Assembly: GCF_000282455.1 (NCBI RefSeq)
Contig: NZ_AKJG01000109.1
Coordinates: 1-64,000 of the forward strand
Source: Pseudomonas sp. GM74
Lineage (GTDB): Bacteria; Pseudomonadota; Gammaproteobacteria; Pseudomonadales; Pseudomonadaceae
DNA: 64,000 nt
Direction of reading: 5' to 3'
The translations under genes were made by a program, and so were the position numbers. Shown one piece after another: positions 39,174-47,927 of the stretch. The first letter of the stretch is position 1; each line of letters begins with the position of its first letter. A model generated the notes under the pieces. That model searched no databases. It was given only the letters and a program-made list of their open reading frames with translations, and had not been told where the DNA came from.

Positions 39174-40704
39174 CGCCACGGTGGTGATTCGCCCACGTTC
39201 GACCTGGGAAGCCATGGACCTCGGGGTGCTTCTGAGCCAGCGCCACCGACGCCTGTTGATGACCAGTTGGGCCTTGGTCACCTTGCCGGTTTTCGCGCTG
39301 CTCAGCTGGGGGCTCTGGGATTCGCCCTCTCTCGCCGTGTTCATTTTCTGGTGGCTGAAGCCGGCGTTCGAACGCCTGCCCCTTTACATCCTGTCCCAGG
39401 CGATGTTCGGTGAAACGCCCACGCTCAAGCAGGCCCTGCACCAATGGGTACGCCTGCTCAAACCGCAATTGCTGGCCAGCCTGACCTGGCGACGCCTGAG
39501 TTTGTCCCGCAGCTTCGTGATGCCGGTGGTGCAACTCGAAGGCCTCGACGGGCGGCAACGGCAACAGCGTCTACAGGTGCTGTTGCAGCGAGACGCCGGT
39601 GCCGCACGCTGGCTGACGATCATCGGCGCACACCTGGAAGGCGCATTGTGGATCGGCTTGATGGTGTTGTTCTATCTGCTGCTGCCACAACAGGTCGCGC
39701 TCGACTGGAGCTGGCAATCGCTGATCTCGGCGACCACCCAGGACTGGCGCTGGCTGGAACACCTGACCAACGCCTTTTATGCACTGGTGCTGGTAGTCTG
39801 GGAACCGATCTATGTCGCCTGCGGTTTCAGCCTGTACCTGAACCGGCGCACCGTGCTGGAGGCCTGGGATATCGAACTGGTGTTCCGCCGAATGCGCCAG
39901 CGTCTGGTCAGTGCAAGCGCGGTCCTGTTGATGGCCGTGATTGTGCTGATGCCGACCACCCACAACGTTTGGGCCACAGAACCAGCCCTTTCACCCGACA
40001 GCCCGCGCCTGCTGGGCCAGCCCCTGACCAGCCAGGCCTCCAGGGACAGCATCAAGGCGATCCTCGAACAGCCGCCCTTCAAGAACCGGGAATCGGTCAC
40101 GCGCTACCGCTTTGGCGAAGAGCAACCGAGTGCTGAAACCGCGGACGATGGCAAGACACCGCAATGGTTGAAGGCCCTGCTGAAACTGTTCGAGGGGCAA
40201 GGCTTCGGGGCATTGGCGACCCTGATTGAAATCGTGCTGTGGGGCATCGTCATGGGTGCCGTCGGCCTGTTGATCTGGCGCTATCGCGACTGGTTGCAGG
40301 CCTTCGTCAGCCGCCGACCGATCCCCGACAAGAAAGCCACGGGACCGTTACCGCAACAGGCATTCGGCATGGACCTCAAGCCCGAATCCCTGCCCACCGA
40401 CATCGCCGCCCACGCCGAAAGCCTTTGGCAGACTCATCCACGCGAAGCGCTTGGTTTACTTTATCGCGCCCTGCTCAGCCGCCTGCTGCACGACTTCAAC
40501 ATCGCGCTCAAGGCCGCCGACACTGAAGGCCAGGTGCTTAGGCGCGTCGAGTTACTGCAGCAACCGGCCTTGCTGGCCTACAGCCAAAACCTGACCGGGC
40601 ACTGGCAAAACATGGCCTACGGGCATCGTCTGCCGCCCGCTCAGGTGCAGCAGGAACTGTGTAATGGCTGGCGTGTCCTGTTCGGCCCGGAGGCTGTCCG
40701 TTGA
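39160..40704 (+). CDS. DUF4129 domain membrane protein
   Basis: 514 residues from MRLSDATVVIRPRSTWEAMDLG; the longer in-frame reading from 39142 has no advantage. Several membrane helices in the first 280 residues and one near 370-390 precede a C-terminal cytoplasmic DUF4129 domain (about 415-514: SLWQTHPREALGLLYRALLSRLLHDFNI). DUF4129 often accompanies transglutaminase-like and DUF58/MoxR genes. The stop overlaps the TTG start of the next gene. Confidence 0.82.
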   Translation: MRLSDATVVIRPRSTWEAMDLGVLLSQRHRRLLMTSWALVTLPVFALLSWGLWDSPSLAVFIFWWLKPAFERLPLYILSQAMFGETPTLKQALHQWVRLLKPQLLASLTWRRLSLSRSFVMPVVQLEGLDGRQRQQRLQVLLQRDAGAARWLTIIGAHLEGALWIGLMVLFYLLLPQQVALDWSWQSLISATTQDWRWLEHLTNAFYALVLVVWEPIYVACGFSLYLNRRTVLEAWDIELVFRRMRQRLVSASAVLLMAVIVLMPTTHNVWATEPALSPDSPRLLGQPLTSQASRDSIKAILEQPPFKNRESVTRYRFGEEQPSAETADDGKTPQWLKALLKLFEGQGFGALATLIEIVLWGIVMGAVGLLIWRYRDWLQAFVSRRPIPDKKATGPLPQQAFGMDLKPESLPTDIAAHAESLWQTHPREALGLLYRALLSRLLHDFNIALKAADTEGQVLRRVELLQQPALLAYSQNLTGHWQNMAYGHRLPPAQVQQELCNGWRVLFGPEAVR

Positions 40705-41864
40705 GTCGGCGCTGGGGCTCGATAGCCGGGGTATTGATCACCGTGTTGCTGGCTGCGCTGTGCGTTTATCTGTACCTCAAGGCAACTCCCTACCAGACCG
40801 AAATCGACCACGGTCCCTCCCCCGAAGCCGATGCCAACCCTTATCTGGCGGCCGAGTTGTTCCTGCGCAAGCAAGGCCTTAACGTCGGCCACGCCAACGG
40901 CCTCGATATCCTGCCCAGCCTCGACCCGCATCAACACAGTCTGCTGTTGCTCGGGGAACGCGGCAACATGACCCCACGGCAAATCGACCAGGTGATGAAC
41001 TGGACCCGGGCCGGCGGGCGACTTCTGTTCGTCGCAGAGTCGCTGTGGAATGAAAAACTCGGCCATAGCGATGACCTGCTGCTCGACCGTGTGCAACTGC
41101 ACCAGTCCCTGAGCAAAGACCTCAAGGCCCCATCGCCGGGTATCGGTGATGATCCGTACCCGCTACTGACCAAGCTCTATCTGGAAGACGAGGACGCCCC
41201 GGCCTATGCCGGTTTCAATACCGCATTCCATCTCGAAGACCCGAAAAACCTCGCCCTGGCCTGGGCCAACAGCGCCAGGGCCACCCACATGATGCAACTC
41301 AACCACGGGCTGGGCTCGATCATCGTGGTTACCGATGCCGACCTGTGGAAAACCCCGGCCATCGACCGGTACGACAACGCCTGGCTGCTCTGGTACCTGA
41401 CCGCCGACACCCGCGTGACCCTGATCTTCAACACCGATCACGACAGCCTGCTGACCTTGCTGCTGCGTTATTTCCCCCAGGCGCTGGTTGCGTTGCTTGC
41501 CTTGATCGGCCTGGGTTTCTGGCACTTTGGCGTGCGTCAGGGGCCGCTGCTGGAGCCCGCGCCGAAAGCACGCCGGCAATTGCAGGAGTACCTGCGCGCC
41601 AGTGCCGACTTCCTGTTGCGCCGCAACGGTCAGGCCGGCCTGCTGCAAGCCTTGCAGCAAGACATCCTGCGGCGCGTGCGGCGTCGCCACCCCGGTTTTG
41701 AACAGCTCGGCATTGCCGAACAATGGCTGGTGCTCGCGCGCCTGACCGGCCAACCCACTCGCGCCATCAGCCAGGCCATGAGCCCGCGACCGAAACAACG
41801 GCTTTCCAGCGTTGAATTCAGCCGTCAGGTCGCCCACCTGCAAATCTTGAGGAACGCCCTATGA
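40701..41864 (+). CDS. DUF4350 domain protein
   Basis: 387 residues from a TTG start (40701-40703), supported by GGAG 8 nt upstream and a TTGA overlap with the previous stop. TM1 (about 7-25) is followed by an extracytoplasmic domain with the DUF4350 pattern (ANPYLAAELFLRKQGLNVGHANGL, GGRLLFVAESLW). TM2 (LLLRYFPQALVALLALIGLGFWHFG, about 253-275) precedes a cytoplasmic tail. The domain resembles the GATase-1-like/IFT52-type fold used for ligand binding. The function is unknown. Confidence 0.8.
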   Translation: MSRRWGSIAGVLITVLLAALCVYLYLKATPYQTEIDHGPSPEADANPYLAAELFLRKQGLNVGHANGLDILPSLDPHQHSLLLLGERGNMTPRQIDQVMNWTRAGGRLLFVAESLWNEKLGHSDDLLLDRVQLHQSLSKDLKAPSPGIGDDPYPLLTKLYLEDEDAPAYAGFNTAFHLEDPKNLALAWANSARATHMMQLNHGLGSIIVVTDADLWKTPAIDRYDNAWLLWYLTADTRVTLIFNTDHDSLLTLLLRYFPQALVALLALIGLGFWHFGVRQGPLLEPAPKARRQLQEYLRASADFLLRRNGQAGLLQALQQDILRRVRRRHPGFEQLGIAEQWLVLARLTGQPTRAISQAMSPRPKQRLSSVEFSRQVAHLQILRNAL

Positions 41865-42862
41865 GTCAACCGATCGAGCCCGACGCACCGAGCCATGCCG
41901 CTCAACAGCGTCAACGTGCCAGCCATCTGGCCCAGGCCGTACGCAAAGAACTGCAAAAAGCAGTGATTGGCCAGGACAGCGTGATCGACGACGTCCTGAC
42001 GGCACTGATCGCCGGCGGCCACGTGTTGCTCGAAGGCGTGCCAGGCTTGGGCAAGACCCTGTTGGTGCGCGCCCTCGCCCGCTGCTTCGGCGGTGAGTTC
42101 GCGCGCATCCAGTTCACCCCGGACCTGATGCCCAGCGACGTCACCGGGCATGCCGTGTATGACTTGCAGACCGAGCAATTCAAACTGCGCAAGGGGCCAT
42201 TGTTCACCAACCTCCTACTGGCCGACGAAATCAACCGTGCCCCTGCGAAAACCCAGGCCGCGCTGCTCGAAGCCATGCAGGAACGGCAAGTCACCCTCGA
42301 AGGACGGCCATTGCCGATCGCGCAACCGTTCATGGTGCTCGCCACGCAAAATCCGATCGAACAGGAAGGCACTTACCCCTTGCCGGAGGCTGAACTGGAC
42401 CGTTTCATGCTCAAGGTACGCATGGATTACCCCGATGCCGGGCAAGAGCTGGACATGGTGCGTCAGGTCAGCCGCTCGACCCGGGCCGACATGCTTGATG
42501 TCCAGCCGATGCGCACGTTGTTGCAGGCCAGGGATGTACTGGCCCTGCAACGCATCGCCAGCGACCTGGCCCTGGACGATCAGGTGCTCGATTACGCCGT
42601 GCGCCTGGCCCGCTCCACCCGCAACTGGCCCGGCCTGATCCTCGGCGCCGGCCCACGCGCCTCCATCGCGCTGGTGCGATGTGCCCGGGCCCGTGCGCTG
42701 CTGCGCGGCGGTGAGTTCGTGATTCCGGATGACATCAAAGGCTGCGCCCTGGCCGTGCTACGCCATCGTGTGCGCATCGCTCCAGAGCTGGACATCGAGG
42801 GCCTGGATGTCGATCAGGTGCTCCAGCAGATGCTCGACCAAGTGCCGGCGCCGCGCCTGTGA
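41861..42862 (+). CDS. MoxR-family AAA+ ATPase
   Basis: 333 residues. Walker A is EGVPGLGKTLLVRALAR, Walker B LLADEINRAPAKTQAALLEAMQE, sensor 1 ATQNPIEQEGTYPLPEAELDRFML, and a C-terminal lid domain follows. MoxR ATPases act as chaperones that activate or insert cofactors into partner complexes, usually together with a VWA or DUF58 protein, as here. It has an ATGA start overlap with the DUF4350 gene and a GTGA overlap with the DUF58 gene. Confidence 0.93.
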   Translation: MSQPIEPDAPSHAAQQRQRASHLAQAVRKELQKAVIGQDSVIDDVLTALIAGGHVLLEGVPGLGKTLLVRALARCFGGEFARIQFTPDLMPSDVTGHAVYDLQTEQFKLRKGPLFTNLLLADEINRAPAKTQAALLEAMQERQVTLEGRPLPIAQPFMVLATQNPIEQEGTYPLPEAELDRFMLKVRMDYPDAGQELDMVRQVSRSTRADMLDVQPMRTLLQARDVLALQRIASDLALDDQVLDYAVRLARSTRNWPGLILGAGPRASIALVRCARARALLRGGEFVIPDDIKGCALAVLRHRVRIAPELDIEGLDVDQVLQQMLDQVPAPRL

Positions 42863-44187
42863 AACCCTCGCGCCTGATGCTCGCCTGGCTGCTGATCCTG
42901 CTTGCCTGCACCATTGTGTCGGGCGCTTTGCGGGCATTGGAGTTCGCGGTTCCTGCGAATCTCATGGCGATCAACTGGGGGTTGCTCCTGGCGCTGCTGG
43001 CCCTGGCACTGCTGGATGCGCTGCGCGTGAAGCGCTTGCCGTCGCCCCGACTGAAACGCCAGATACCCGGCAGCCTGGCGCTGGGTCGATGGAGCGAGGT
43101 GCAACTGACGCTAGAACACGACTTTGCGCAACCGCTGAAGGTACAAGTCTTCGACCATGTGCCACCGGGTCTGGATTTCGAATACCTGCCCCTGACGGTC
43201 GAGCTGCAGCCCGGCCAGCACAGCCTGGCGGGTTATCGCCTGCGCCCGCTCAAGCGCGGCCACTTCAGCTTCGAACGCTGCGAAATCGACCTGCCAAGCC
43301 CCTTGGGGCTTTGGTCGGACAGACGCATGCTCGACCTGCCCGACGCCACCCGCGTCTACCCCGACTTCGCCCGCCTCTATGAAGGGCAATTGCTTGCGGT
43401 GGACAACTGGCTCAGCCAGCTTGGCGTGCGCCGCAAACAACGACGGGGCCTGGGCCTGGAATTCCATCAATTGCGCGAATTTCGCGAGGGCGACAGCCTC
43501 CGACAGATCGACTGGAAAGCCACCGCCCGCCAGCGCACGCCGATTGCCCGGGAGTATCAGGACGAACGCGACCAGCAGATCATCTTCATGCTCGACTGCG
43601 GCCGGTACATGCGCAGCCAGGATGATGAACTGTCGCACTTCGATCACGCACTCAACGCCTGCCTGTTGCTCAGCTACGTGGCGCTACGTCAGGGCGACGC
43701 GGTGGGCCTGAGTACCTTTGCCAGCGAACAGCCGCGCTACCTCGCGCCGGTAAAAGGCACCAGCCATCTCAACACCCTGCTCAATACCGTCTATGACTTG
43801 AACAGCAGCCAACGTAGCGCCGACTATCAAGCCGCGGCCACGCAACTGCTGGCACGGCAAAAACGCCGGGCACTGGTGGTGCTGGTGACCAACCTGCGCG
43901 AAGAGGACGACGATGAACTGCTTTCGGCTGTCCACCGTCTGAGCCGGCAGCATCAGGTGCTGGTCGCGAGCCTGCGCGAAGACGTGCTCGACGCCCTGCG
44001 TCAGTCACCGGTGCAGACTTTGCCCGAAGCGCTGGCCTATTGCGGGACCGTGGACTACCTCAATGCTCGCGCCGAACTCCACGAGCGCTTGAACGCTCAT
44101 GGCGTGTTGGTGATGGACGCGCGGCCCGGCGAGTTGGGGGCAGAGCTGGTGACCCGGTACCTGGGCTGGAAAAGAACCGGACTCTGA
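42859..44187 (+). CDS. DUF58 domain protein (VWA-like), last gene of the MoxR operon
   Basis: 442 residues from GTG 42859. Two hydrophobic helices at the N-terminus (about 5-55) anchor it. The DUF58 signature (REGDSLRQIDWKATARQRT) lies near residue 220. It is followed by a VWA-like fold starting IIFMLDCGRYM, in which the MIDAS motif departs from the usual D-X-S-X-S. The C-terminal part is ordinary alpha/beta. DUF58 proteins partner MoxR ATPases and are probably remodelled by them. Confidence 0.88.
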   Translation: MKPSRLMLAWLLILLACTIVSGALRALEFAVPANLMAINWGLLLALLALALLDALRVKRLPSPRLKRQIPGSLALGRWSEVQLTLEHDFAQPLKVQVFDHVPPGLDFEYLPLTVELQPGQHSLAGYRLRPLKRGHFSFERCEIDLPSPLGLWSDRRMLDLPDATRVYPDFARLYEGQLLAVDNWLSQLGVRRKQRRGLGLEFHQLREFREGDSLRQIDWKATARQRTPIAREYQDERDQQIIFMLDCGRYMRSQDDELSHFDHALNACLLLSYVALRQGDAVGLSTFASEQPRYLAPVKGTSHLNTLLNTVYDLNSSQRSADYQAAATQLLARQKRRALVVLVTNLREEDDDELLSAVHRLSRQHQVLVASLREDVLDALRQSPVQTLPEALAYCGTVDYLNARAELHERLNAHGVLVMDARPGELGAELVTRYLGWKRTGL

Positions 44188-44224
44188 GCCTTGGCAATCA
44201 CTCACAGCCGCGTTCCCATTGATC

Positions 44225-44590
44225 TCAGGCCGAAGCCGGCAACGGCAGAAAACTGAAATACTGCTTCAACGCTTCCACCAGTTGCCCATATTCCGGTGGC
44301 GCCCGTTGCAGGCTGAACCCTGCGTCGTAATGATGGGGGGTTGCATCTTCGTGGCACCACAAGCAACAGGCCTGCAGGTCGATGATCCGCTGGCCACCTT
44401 CGCTGGCGGGTATTTTCAGGCGCAGGTTGAAGTCCGCGCCGATCATCATTGGCAACAGGCTGATCAACATCAGCCCGTCTTCAGAGACATTGCCCAGGTA
44501 GCCAATGGGTTTGCCGGTGATGCCGTTGAACACTTTGAGGAAGTACGGCAGTTGATGCCGCTCGATTCGGCGGTCGGTGAACATGTGCAA
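44225..44590 (-). CDS. PilZ domain c-di-GMP-binding protein
   Basis: 121 residues. The c-di-GMP contacts are intact: RRIER (R-X3-R) near residue 7 and NVSEDG (N-X-S-X2-G) near 34. It is a stand-alone PilZ barrel, so it should work by binding another protein when c-di-GMP rises. The partner is unknown; the SadC-like cyclase is 4.3 kb away. It is convergent with the MoxR operon. An alternative start is ATG 44584. Confidence 0.9.
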   Translation of the reverse strand: MHMFTDRRIERHQLPYFLKVFNGITGKPIGYLGNVSEDGLMLISLLPMMIGADFNLRLKIPASEGGQRIIDLQACCLWCHEDATPHHYDAGFSLQRAPPEYGQLVEALKQYFSFLPLPASA

Positions 44591-44772
44591 ATTCGCTATG
44601 CAAGGCTCTTAAGCAGAGCCGCACTACTGCTTCGGAACGGGTATGCATAAGTCTTGCCCGCTCTCCCCGCTTCCGGTGCGCCAATCCCGACAGCGCAGAG
44701 TCCTGCTTGTGCCGGTCGCAGGTGTTGCCCCGGTTCAGAGGCAAGGCTCTAAAACCGGTTCCCTGGACTATA

Positions 44773-44792
44773 GCTCACCACCTCCGGTGAGC
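44773..44792. terminator. Hairpin downstream of the TPR-like lipoprotein gene
   Basis: GCTCACC / GGTGAGC with loop ACCTCC, 24 nt beyond the lipoprotein stop on the minus strand. No T-run follows, so a terminator role is only possible. Confidence 0.35.
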
Positions 44793-44815
44793 CAGCGATC
44801 AGAGGATTACGGCCG

Positions 44816-45199
44816 TCAGAACTGCGCCGGTTTTGCCGCTGCGGCACTGCGCGTCGGGTAGTGGCCCAGGCTCTGCAGGGTTTCAATGCGGGCACGGGCG
44901 CGGTAGGCATATTCGCTCTGGGGATAGGACGCCATGATGAACTGATAGGTTTGAACCGCATCGATGTACATCTTCTGCCGCTCAAGGCACAGGCCGCGCA
45001 TCATCGACACTTCCGGCCACACGTAAGGCCGCGCGCGGCTGTCACGTTCGACCTTGGACAGTTCGAGCATCACCTGCTCGCAATTGCCCCGGTCGTAGGC
45101 GCTGTAGGCATTGTTCAAGTGATGGTTCATCGACCAACGGGTGCAACCCGTGACACTGAGGGCGCCGATGGCAAGGGCGGCAATGAGAACGAAACGCAT
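44816..45199 (-). CDS. Small TPR-like lipoprotein
   Basis: 127 residues from MRFVLIAALAIGALSVTGC, with AGGAG 8 nt upstream; a longer frame (45334) adds nothing recognisable. The lipobox VTGC makes Cys19 the acylation site. The mature part is helical with TPR-like character (YSAYDRGNCEQVMLELSKVE and YIDAVQTYQFIMASYPQSEYAYRARARI), reminiscent of the repeats in outer-membrane assembly lipoproteins such as BamD. The residue after Cys is Thr, consistent with transfer to the outer membrane. The function is unknown. It is divergent from pykA. Confidence 0.85.
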   Translation of the reverse strand: MRFVLIAALAIGALSVTGCTRWSMNHHLNNAYSAYDRGNCEQVMLELSKVERDSRARPYVWPEVSMMRGLCLERQKMYIDAVQTYQFIMASYPQSEYAYRARARIETLQSLGHYPTRSAAAAKPAQF

Positions 45200-45372
45200 G
45201 GGGAAATCTCCTGTCTTGAACGCTGTATCGACCCATGGTCGGAAATCTTCAGGCTGCCGGGACGCAAAGTTGCAGGGTTCAATAAAGAAAGAAATAAGTA
45301 GTGCAAACGAACAATGACTACAACTTCGGAGCATAGTAGCCTCACTCAGCGCTTGAACTCAGGAGTCTTTGC

Positions 45373-46824
45373 ATGTCCGTCCGTCGTACCAAAATCGTCG
45401 CCACCCTTGGCCCGGCCAGTAACTCGCCGGAAGTTCTCGAACAGCTGATTCTGGCTGGTCTGGACGTCGCCCGACTGAACTTCTCCCACGGCACCCCCGA
45501 CGAGCACAAGGCTCGTGCGAAGCTGGTCCGTGACCTCGCCGCCAAGCACGGCCGCTTCGTCGCCCTGCTGGGTGACCTGCAAGGCCCGAAAATCCGTATC
45601 GCGAAATTCGCCAACAAGAAGATCGAGCTGAAGATCGGTGATCAATTCACCTTCTCCACCAGCCATCCTCTGACCGAAGGTAACCAGCAAGTGGTCGGCA
45701 TCGACTACCCGGACCTGGTCAAGGACTGCGGCGTGGGCGACGAGTTGCTGCTCGACGACGGTCGCGTGGTGATGCGCGTCGATACCGCCACGGCCACCGA
45801 ACTGAACTGCACCGTGACCATCGGCGGCCCGCTGTCCGATCACAAAGGCATCAACCGTCGCGGTGGCGGCCTGACCGCTCCGGCCCTGACTGAAAAAGAC
45901 AAGGCCGACATCAAGCTCGCCGCGGAAATGGAAGTCGACTACCTCGCGGTCTCCTTCCCCCGTGACGCCGCCGACATGGAATACGCCCGTCAACTGCGCG
46001 ACGAAGCCGGCGGCACTGCCTGGCTGGTGGCGAAGATCGAACGCGCTGAAGCCGTGGCCGACGATGAAACCCTCGACGGTCTGATCAAGGCGTCCGACGC
46101 GGTGATGGTTGCCCGTGGTGACCTCGGTGTGGAAATCGGCGACGCCGAGCTCGTGGGCATCCAGAAGAAAATCATTCTGCACGCACGCCGCCACAACAAG
46201 GCTGTGATCGTCGCGACCCAGATGATGGAGTCGATGATCCAGAACCCGATGCCGACCCGCGCCGAAGTGTCCGACGTGGCAAACGCCGTGCTCGACTACA
46301 CCGACGCCGTGATGCTCTCGGCCGAAAGTGCTGCCGGTTTGTACCCGCTGGAAGCCGTTCAGGCCATGGCGCGTATCTGCGTCGGCGCCGAAAAGCACCC
46401 GACCAGCAAGACCTCCAGCCACCGCATCGGCAAAGAGTTCGAGCGCTGCGACGAGAGCATTGCCCTGGCGACCATGTACACCGCCAACCACTTCCCGGGC
46501 GTCAAGGCGATCATCGCCCTGACCGAAAGTGGCTATACCCCGCTGATCATGTCGCGCATCCGCTCCTCGGTGCCAATCTACGCGTTCACCCCGCACCGCG
46601 AAGCCCAGGCTCGCGCAGCAATGTTCCGTGGCGTGTACACCATCCCGTTCGACCCGGCGTCCCTGGCGCCGAACGAAGTCAGCCAGAAGGCTATCGACGA
46701 GCTGGTCAAGCGCGGCGTAGTACAGAAAGGCGACTGGGTCATCCTGACCAAGGGCGACAGCTACCACACCACCGGCGGCACCAACGGCATGAAGATCCTG
46801 CACGTTGGCGACCCGATGGTCTGA
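45373..46824 (+). CDS. pykA: Pyruvate kinase
   Basis: 483 residues; CAGGAG lies 9 nt upstream of the ATG. TKIVATLGPAS and ARLNFSHG are at the N-terminus, MVARGDLGVEIG carries the Mg-binding residues, and AVIVATQMMESM follows. The sequence resembles E. coli PykA (AMP-activated) more than PykF. It converts phosphoenolpyruvate and ADP to pyruvate and ATP. A strong terminator follows. It is the position of PA4329 in PAO1, by memory. Confidence 0.96.
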   Translation: MSVRRTKIVATLGPASNSPEVLEQLILAGLDVARLNFSHGTPDEHKARAKLVRDLAAKHGRFVALLGDLQGPKIRIAKFANKKIELKIGDQFTFSTSHPLTEGNQQVVGIDYPDLVKDCGVGDELLLDDGRVVMRVDTATATELNCTVTIGGPLSDHKGINRRGGGLTAPALTEKDKADIKLAAEMEVDYLAVSFPRDAADMEYARQLRDEAGGTAWLVAKIERAEAVADDETLDGLIKASDAVMVARGDLGVEIGDAELVGIQKKIILHARRHNKAVIVATQMMESMIQNPMPTRAEVSDVANAVLDYTDAVMLSAESAAGLYPLEAVQAMARICVGAEKHPTSKTSSHRIGKEFERCDESIALATMYTANHFPGVKAIIALTESGYTPLIMSRIRSSVPIYAFTPHREAQARAAMFRGVYTIPFDPASLAPNEVSQKAIDELVKRGVVQKGDWVILTKGDSYHTTGGTNGMKILHVGDPMV

Positions 46825-46844
46825 GTGACCGGTTGCTGATAAAC

Positions 46845-46877
46845 AAAAGCCCCGCCATGTGAATGGCGGGGCTTTTT
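46845..46877 (+). terminator. Rho-independent terminator of pykA
   Basis: AAAAGCCCCGCCAT / ATGGCGGGGCTTTT, a perfect 14-bp stem with a 4-nt loop, 20 nt after the stop. Confidence 0.93.
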
Positions 46878-46910
46878 GCTTTCTGATCCAACTGGTGTGT
46901 TGTCTGATAG

Positions 46911-47014
46911 GGCCTCATCGCGGGCAAGCCCGCTCCCACAGGGTTTTGTGTTGTTCACAAATCCAATGCCCACCTCCGGAACCTGTGGGAGCGGGCTTGC
47001 TCGCGAAGGGGCCA
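46911..47014. repeat. REPIN between pykA and the enoyl-CoA hydratase gene
   Basis: GGCCTCATCGCGGGCAAGCC ... GGGAGCGGGCTTGCTCGCGAAGG. It sits between convergent genes just after the pykA terminator. Confidence 0.9.
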
Positions 47015-47031
47015 GCCCTGACACCGCAAGT

Positions 47032-47781
47032 TCAATGCCGCTTGATAAACCCGGTCAACGCCGCCAAGGCTTCCGGCGAGCGCAACCGCTGGGTGAACAG
47101 CGCCCCCTCCTCCTCGATCACTTTGCGGATCAGTTCACGGTCCGACGCCTTCATCAACTGCTTGCTGATGCGCACCGCCTCTGCTGGCAGCTCATCGAAA
47201 CGCAACGCCATCTCCCGCGCCTTGCTCAGTGCCGCTTCGCCGCTGCCCAGCGCCTCGGTGGCGATACCCCACTGCGCCGCCTGCTCACCACTGAACCCCT
47301 CACCGAACAGCAACAGCTCAGCCGCCCTGGCCTGCCCGAGCAAGCGCGGCAGGATCATGCTGGAGCCGAACTCAGGGCACAAACCAAGGTTGACGAACGG
47401 CATGCGCAAGCGTGCATCGCGACTGACATAGACCAAATCACAATGCAGCAACATCGTCGTGCCAATGCCCACCGCCGCCCCCGCCACGGCAGCGACCACC
47501 GGTTTACGGCATTCGAGCAAGTTGAGCATGAAGTGGAACACCGGGCTGTCGAGGCCGCTCGGCGGTTGCTGGATGAAATCGGCGATGTCGTTGCCGGCGG
47601 TGAAGCATTCGGCAGAACCGGTGATCAGCACGGCGTTGATCCCGGGGTCGCTGTCGGCCTGTTTCAGCGCCTCGGCCAAGTGACTGTACATAGCGCGGGT
47701 CAGGGCGTTTTTCTTGTCCGGGCGATTCAGGCGCAGGGTCAACAGGCCGCGTTCGCGTTCAACTTCGATGGCATCGGTCAT
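47032..47781 (-). CDS. Enoyl-CoA hydratase/isomerase family protein
   Basis: 249 residues from MTDAIEVERERGLLTLRLNRPDKKNALT; the longer in-frame reading (47883) runs into a REP sequence. The oxyanion-hole segment SAECFTAGNDIADF, the core AAVAGAAVGIGTTMLLHCDLVY and the glutamate in LGLCPEFGSSMILPRLLG place it in the crotonase family. Only the second catalytic glutamate seems to be kept, a pattern more like isomerases than classical hydratases. The substrate is unknown. Confidence 0.88.
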   Translation of the reverse strand: MTDAIEVERERGLLTLRLNRPDKKNALTRAMYSHLAEALKQADSDPGINAVLITGSAECFTAGNDIADFIQQPPSGLDSPVFHFMLNLLECRKPVVAAVAGAAVGIGTTMLLHCDLVYVSRDARLRMPFVNLGLCPEFGSSMILPRLLGQARAAELLLFGEGFSGEQAAQWGIATEALGSGEAALSKAREMALRFDELPAEAVRISKQLMKASDRELIRKVIEEEGALFTQRLRSPEALAALTGFIKRH

Positions 47782-47817
47782 GGCAGGTCTCAGCGGTGCG
47801 AGGTCAGAAGATTTCAT

Positions 47818-47912
47818 TGTGGCGAGCGAGCTTGCTCGCGCCGGGCTGCGCAGCGGCCCAAAAAACCTGTGAGCGCTGCGCACTCAAGCGCGAGCAAGCT
47901 CGCTCGCCACAA
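47818..47912. repeat. REP pair of a second type (GTGGCGAGCGAGCTTGCTCGC)
   Basis: TGTGGCGAGCGAGCTTGCTC ... GAGCAAGCTCGCTCGCCACA flank a 45-nt middle with its own GC-rich dyad (CTGCGCAGCG). The end sequence differs from the GTGGGAG type. It lies between two same-strand genes. Confidence 0.85.
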
Positions 47913-47927
47913 CAGCGAAGTCAGCGC

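Noticed and set aside
45346-46803. 485-residue minus-strand open frame opposite pykA
   Set aside because: Shadow of pykA; no recognisable domain and improbable composition.
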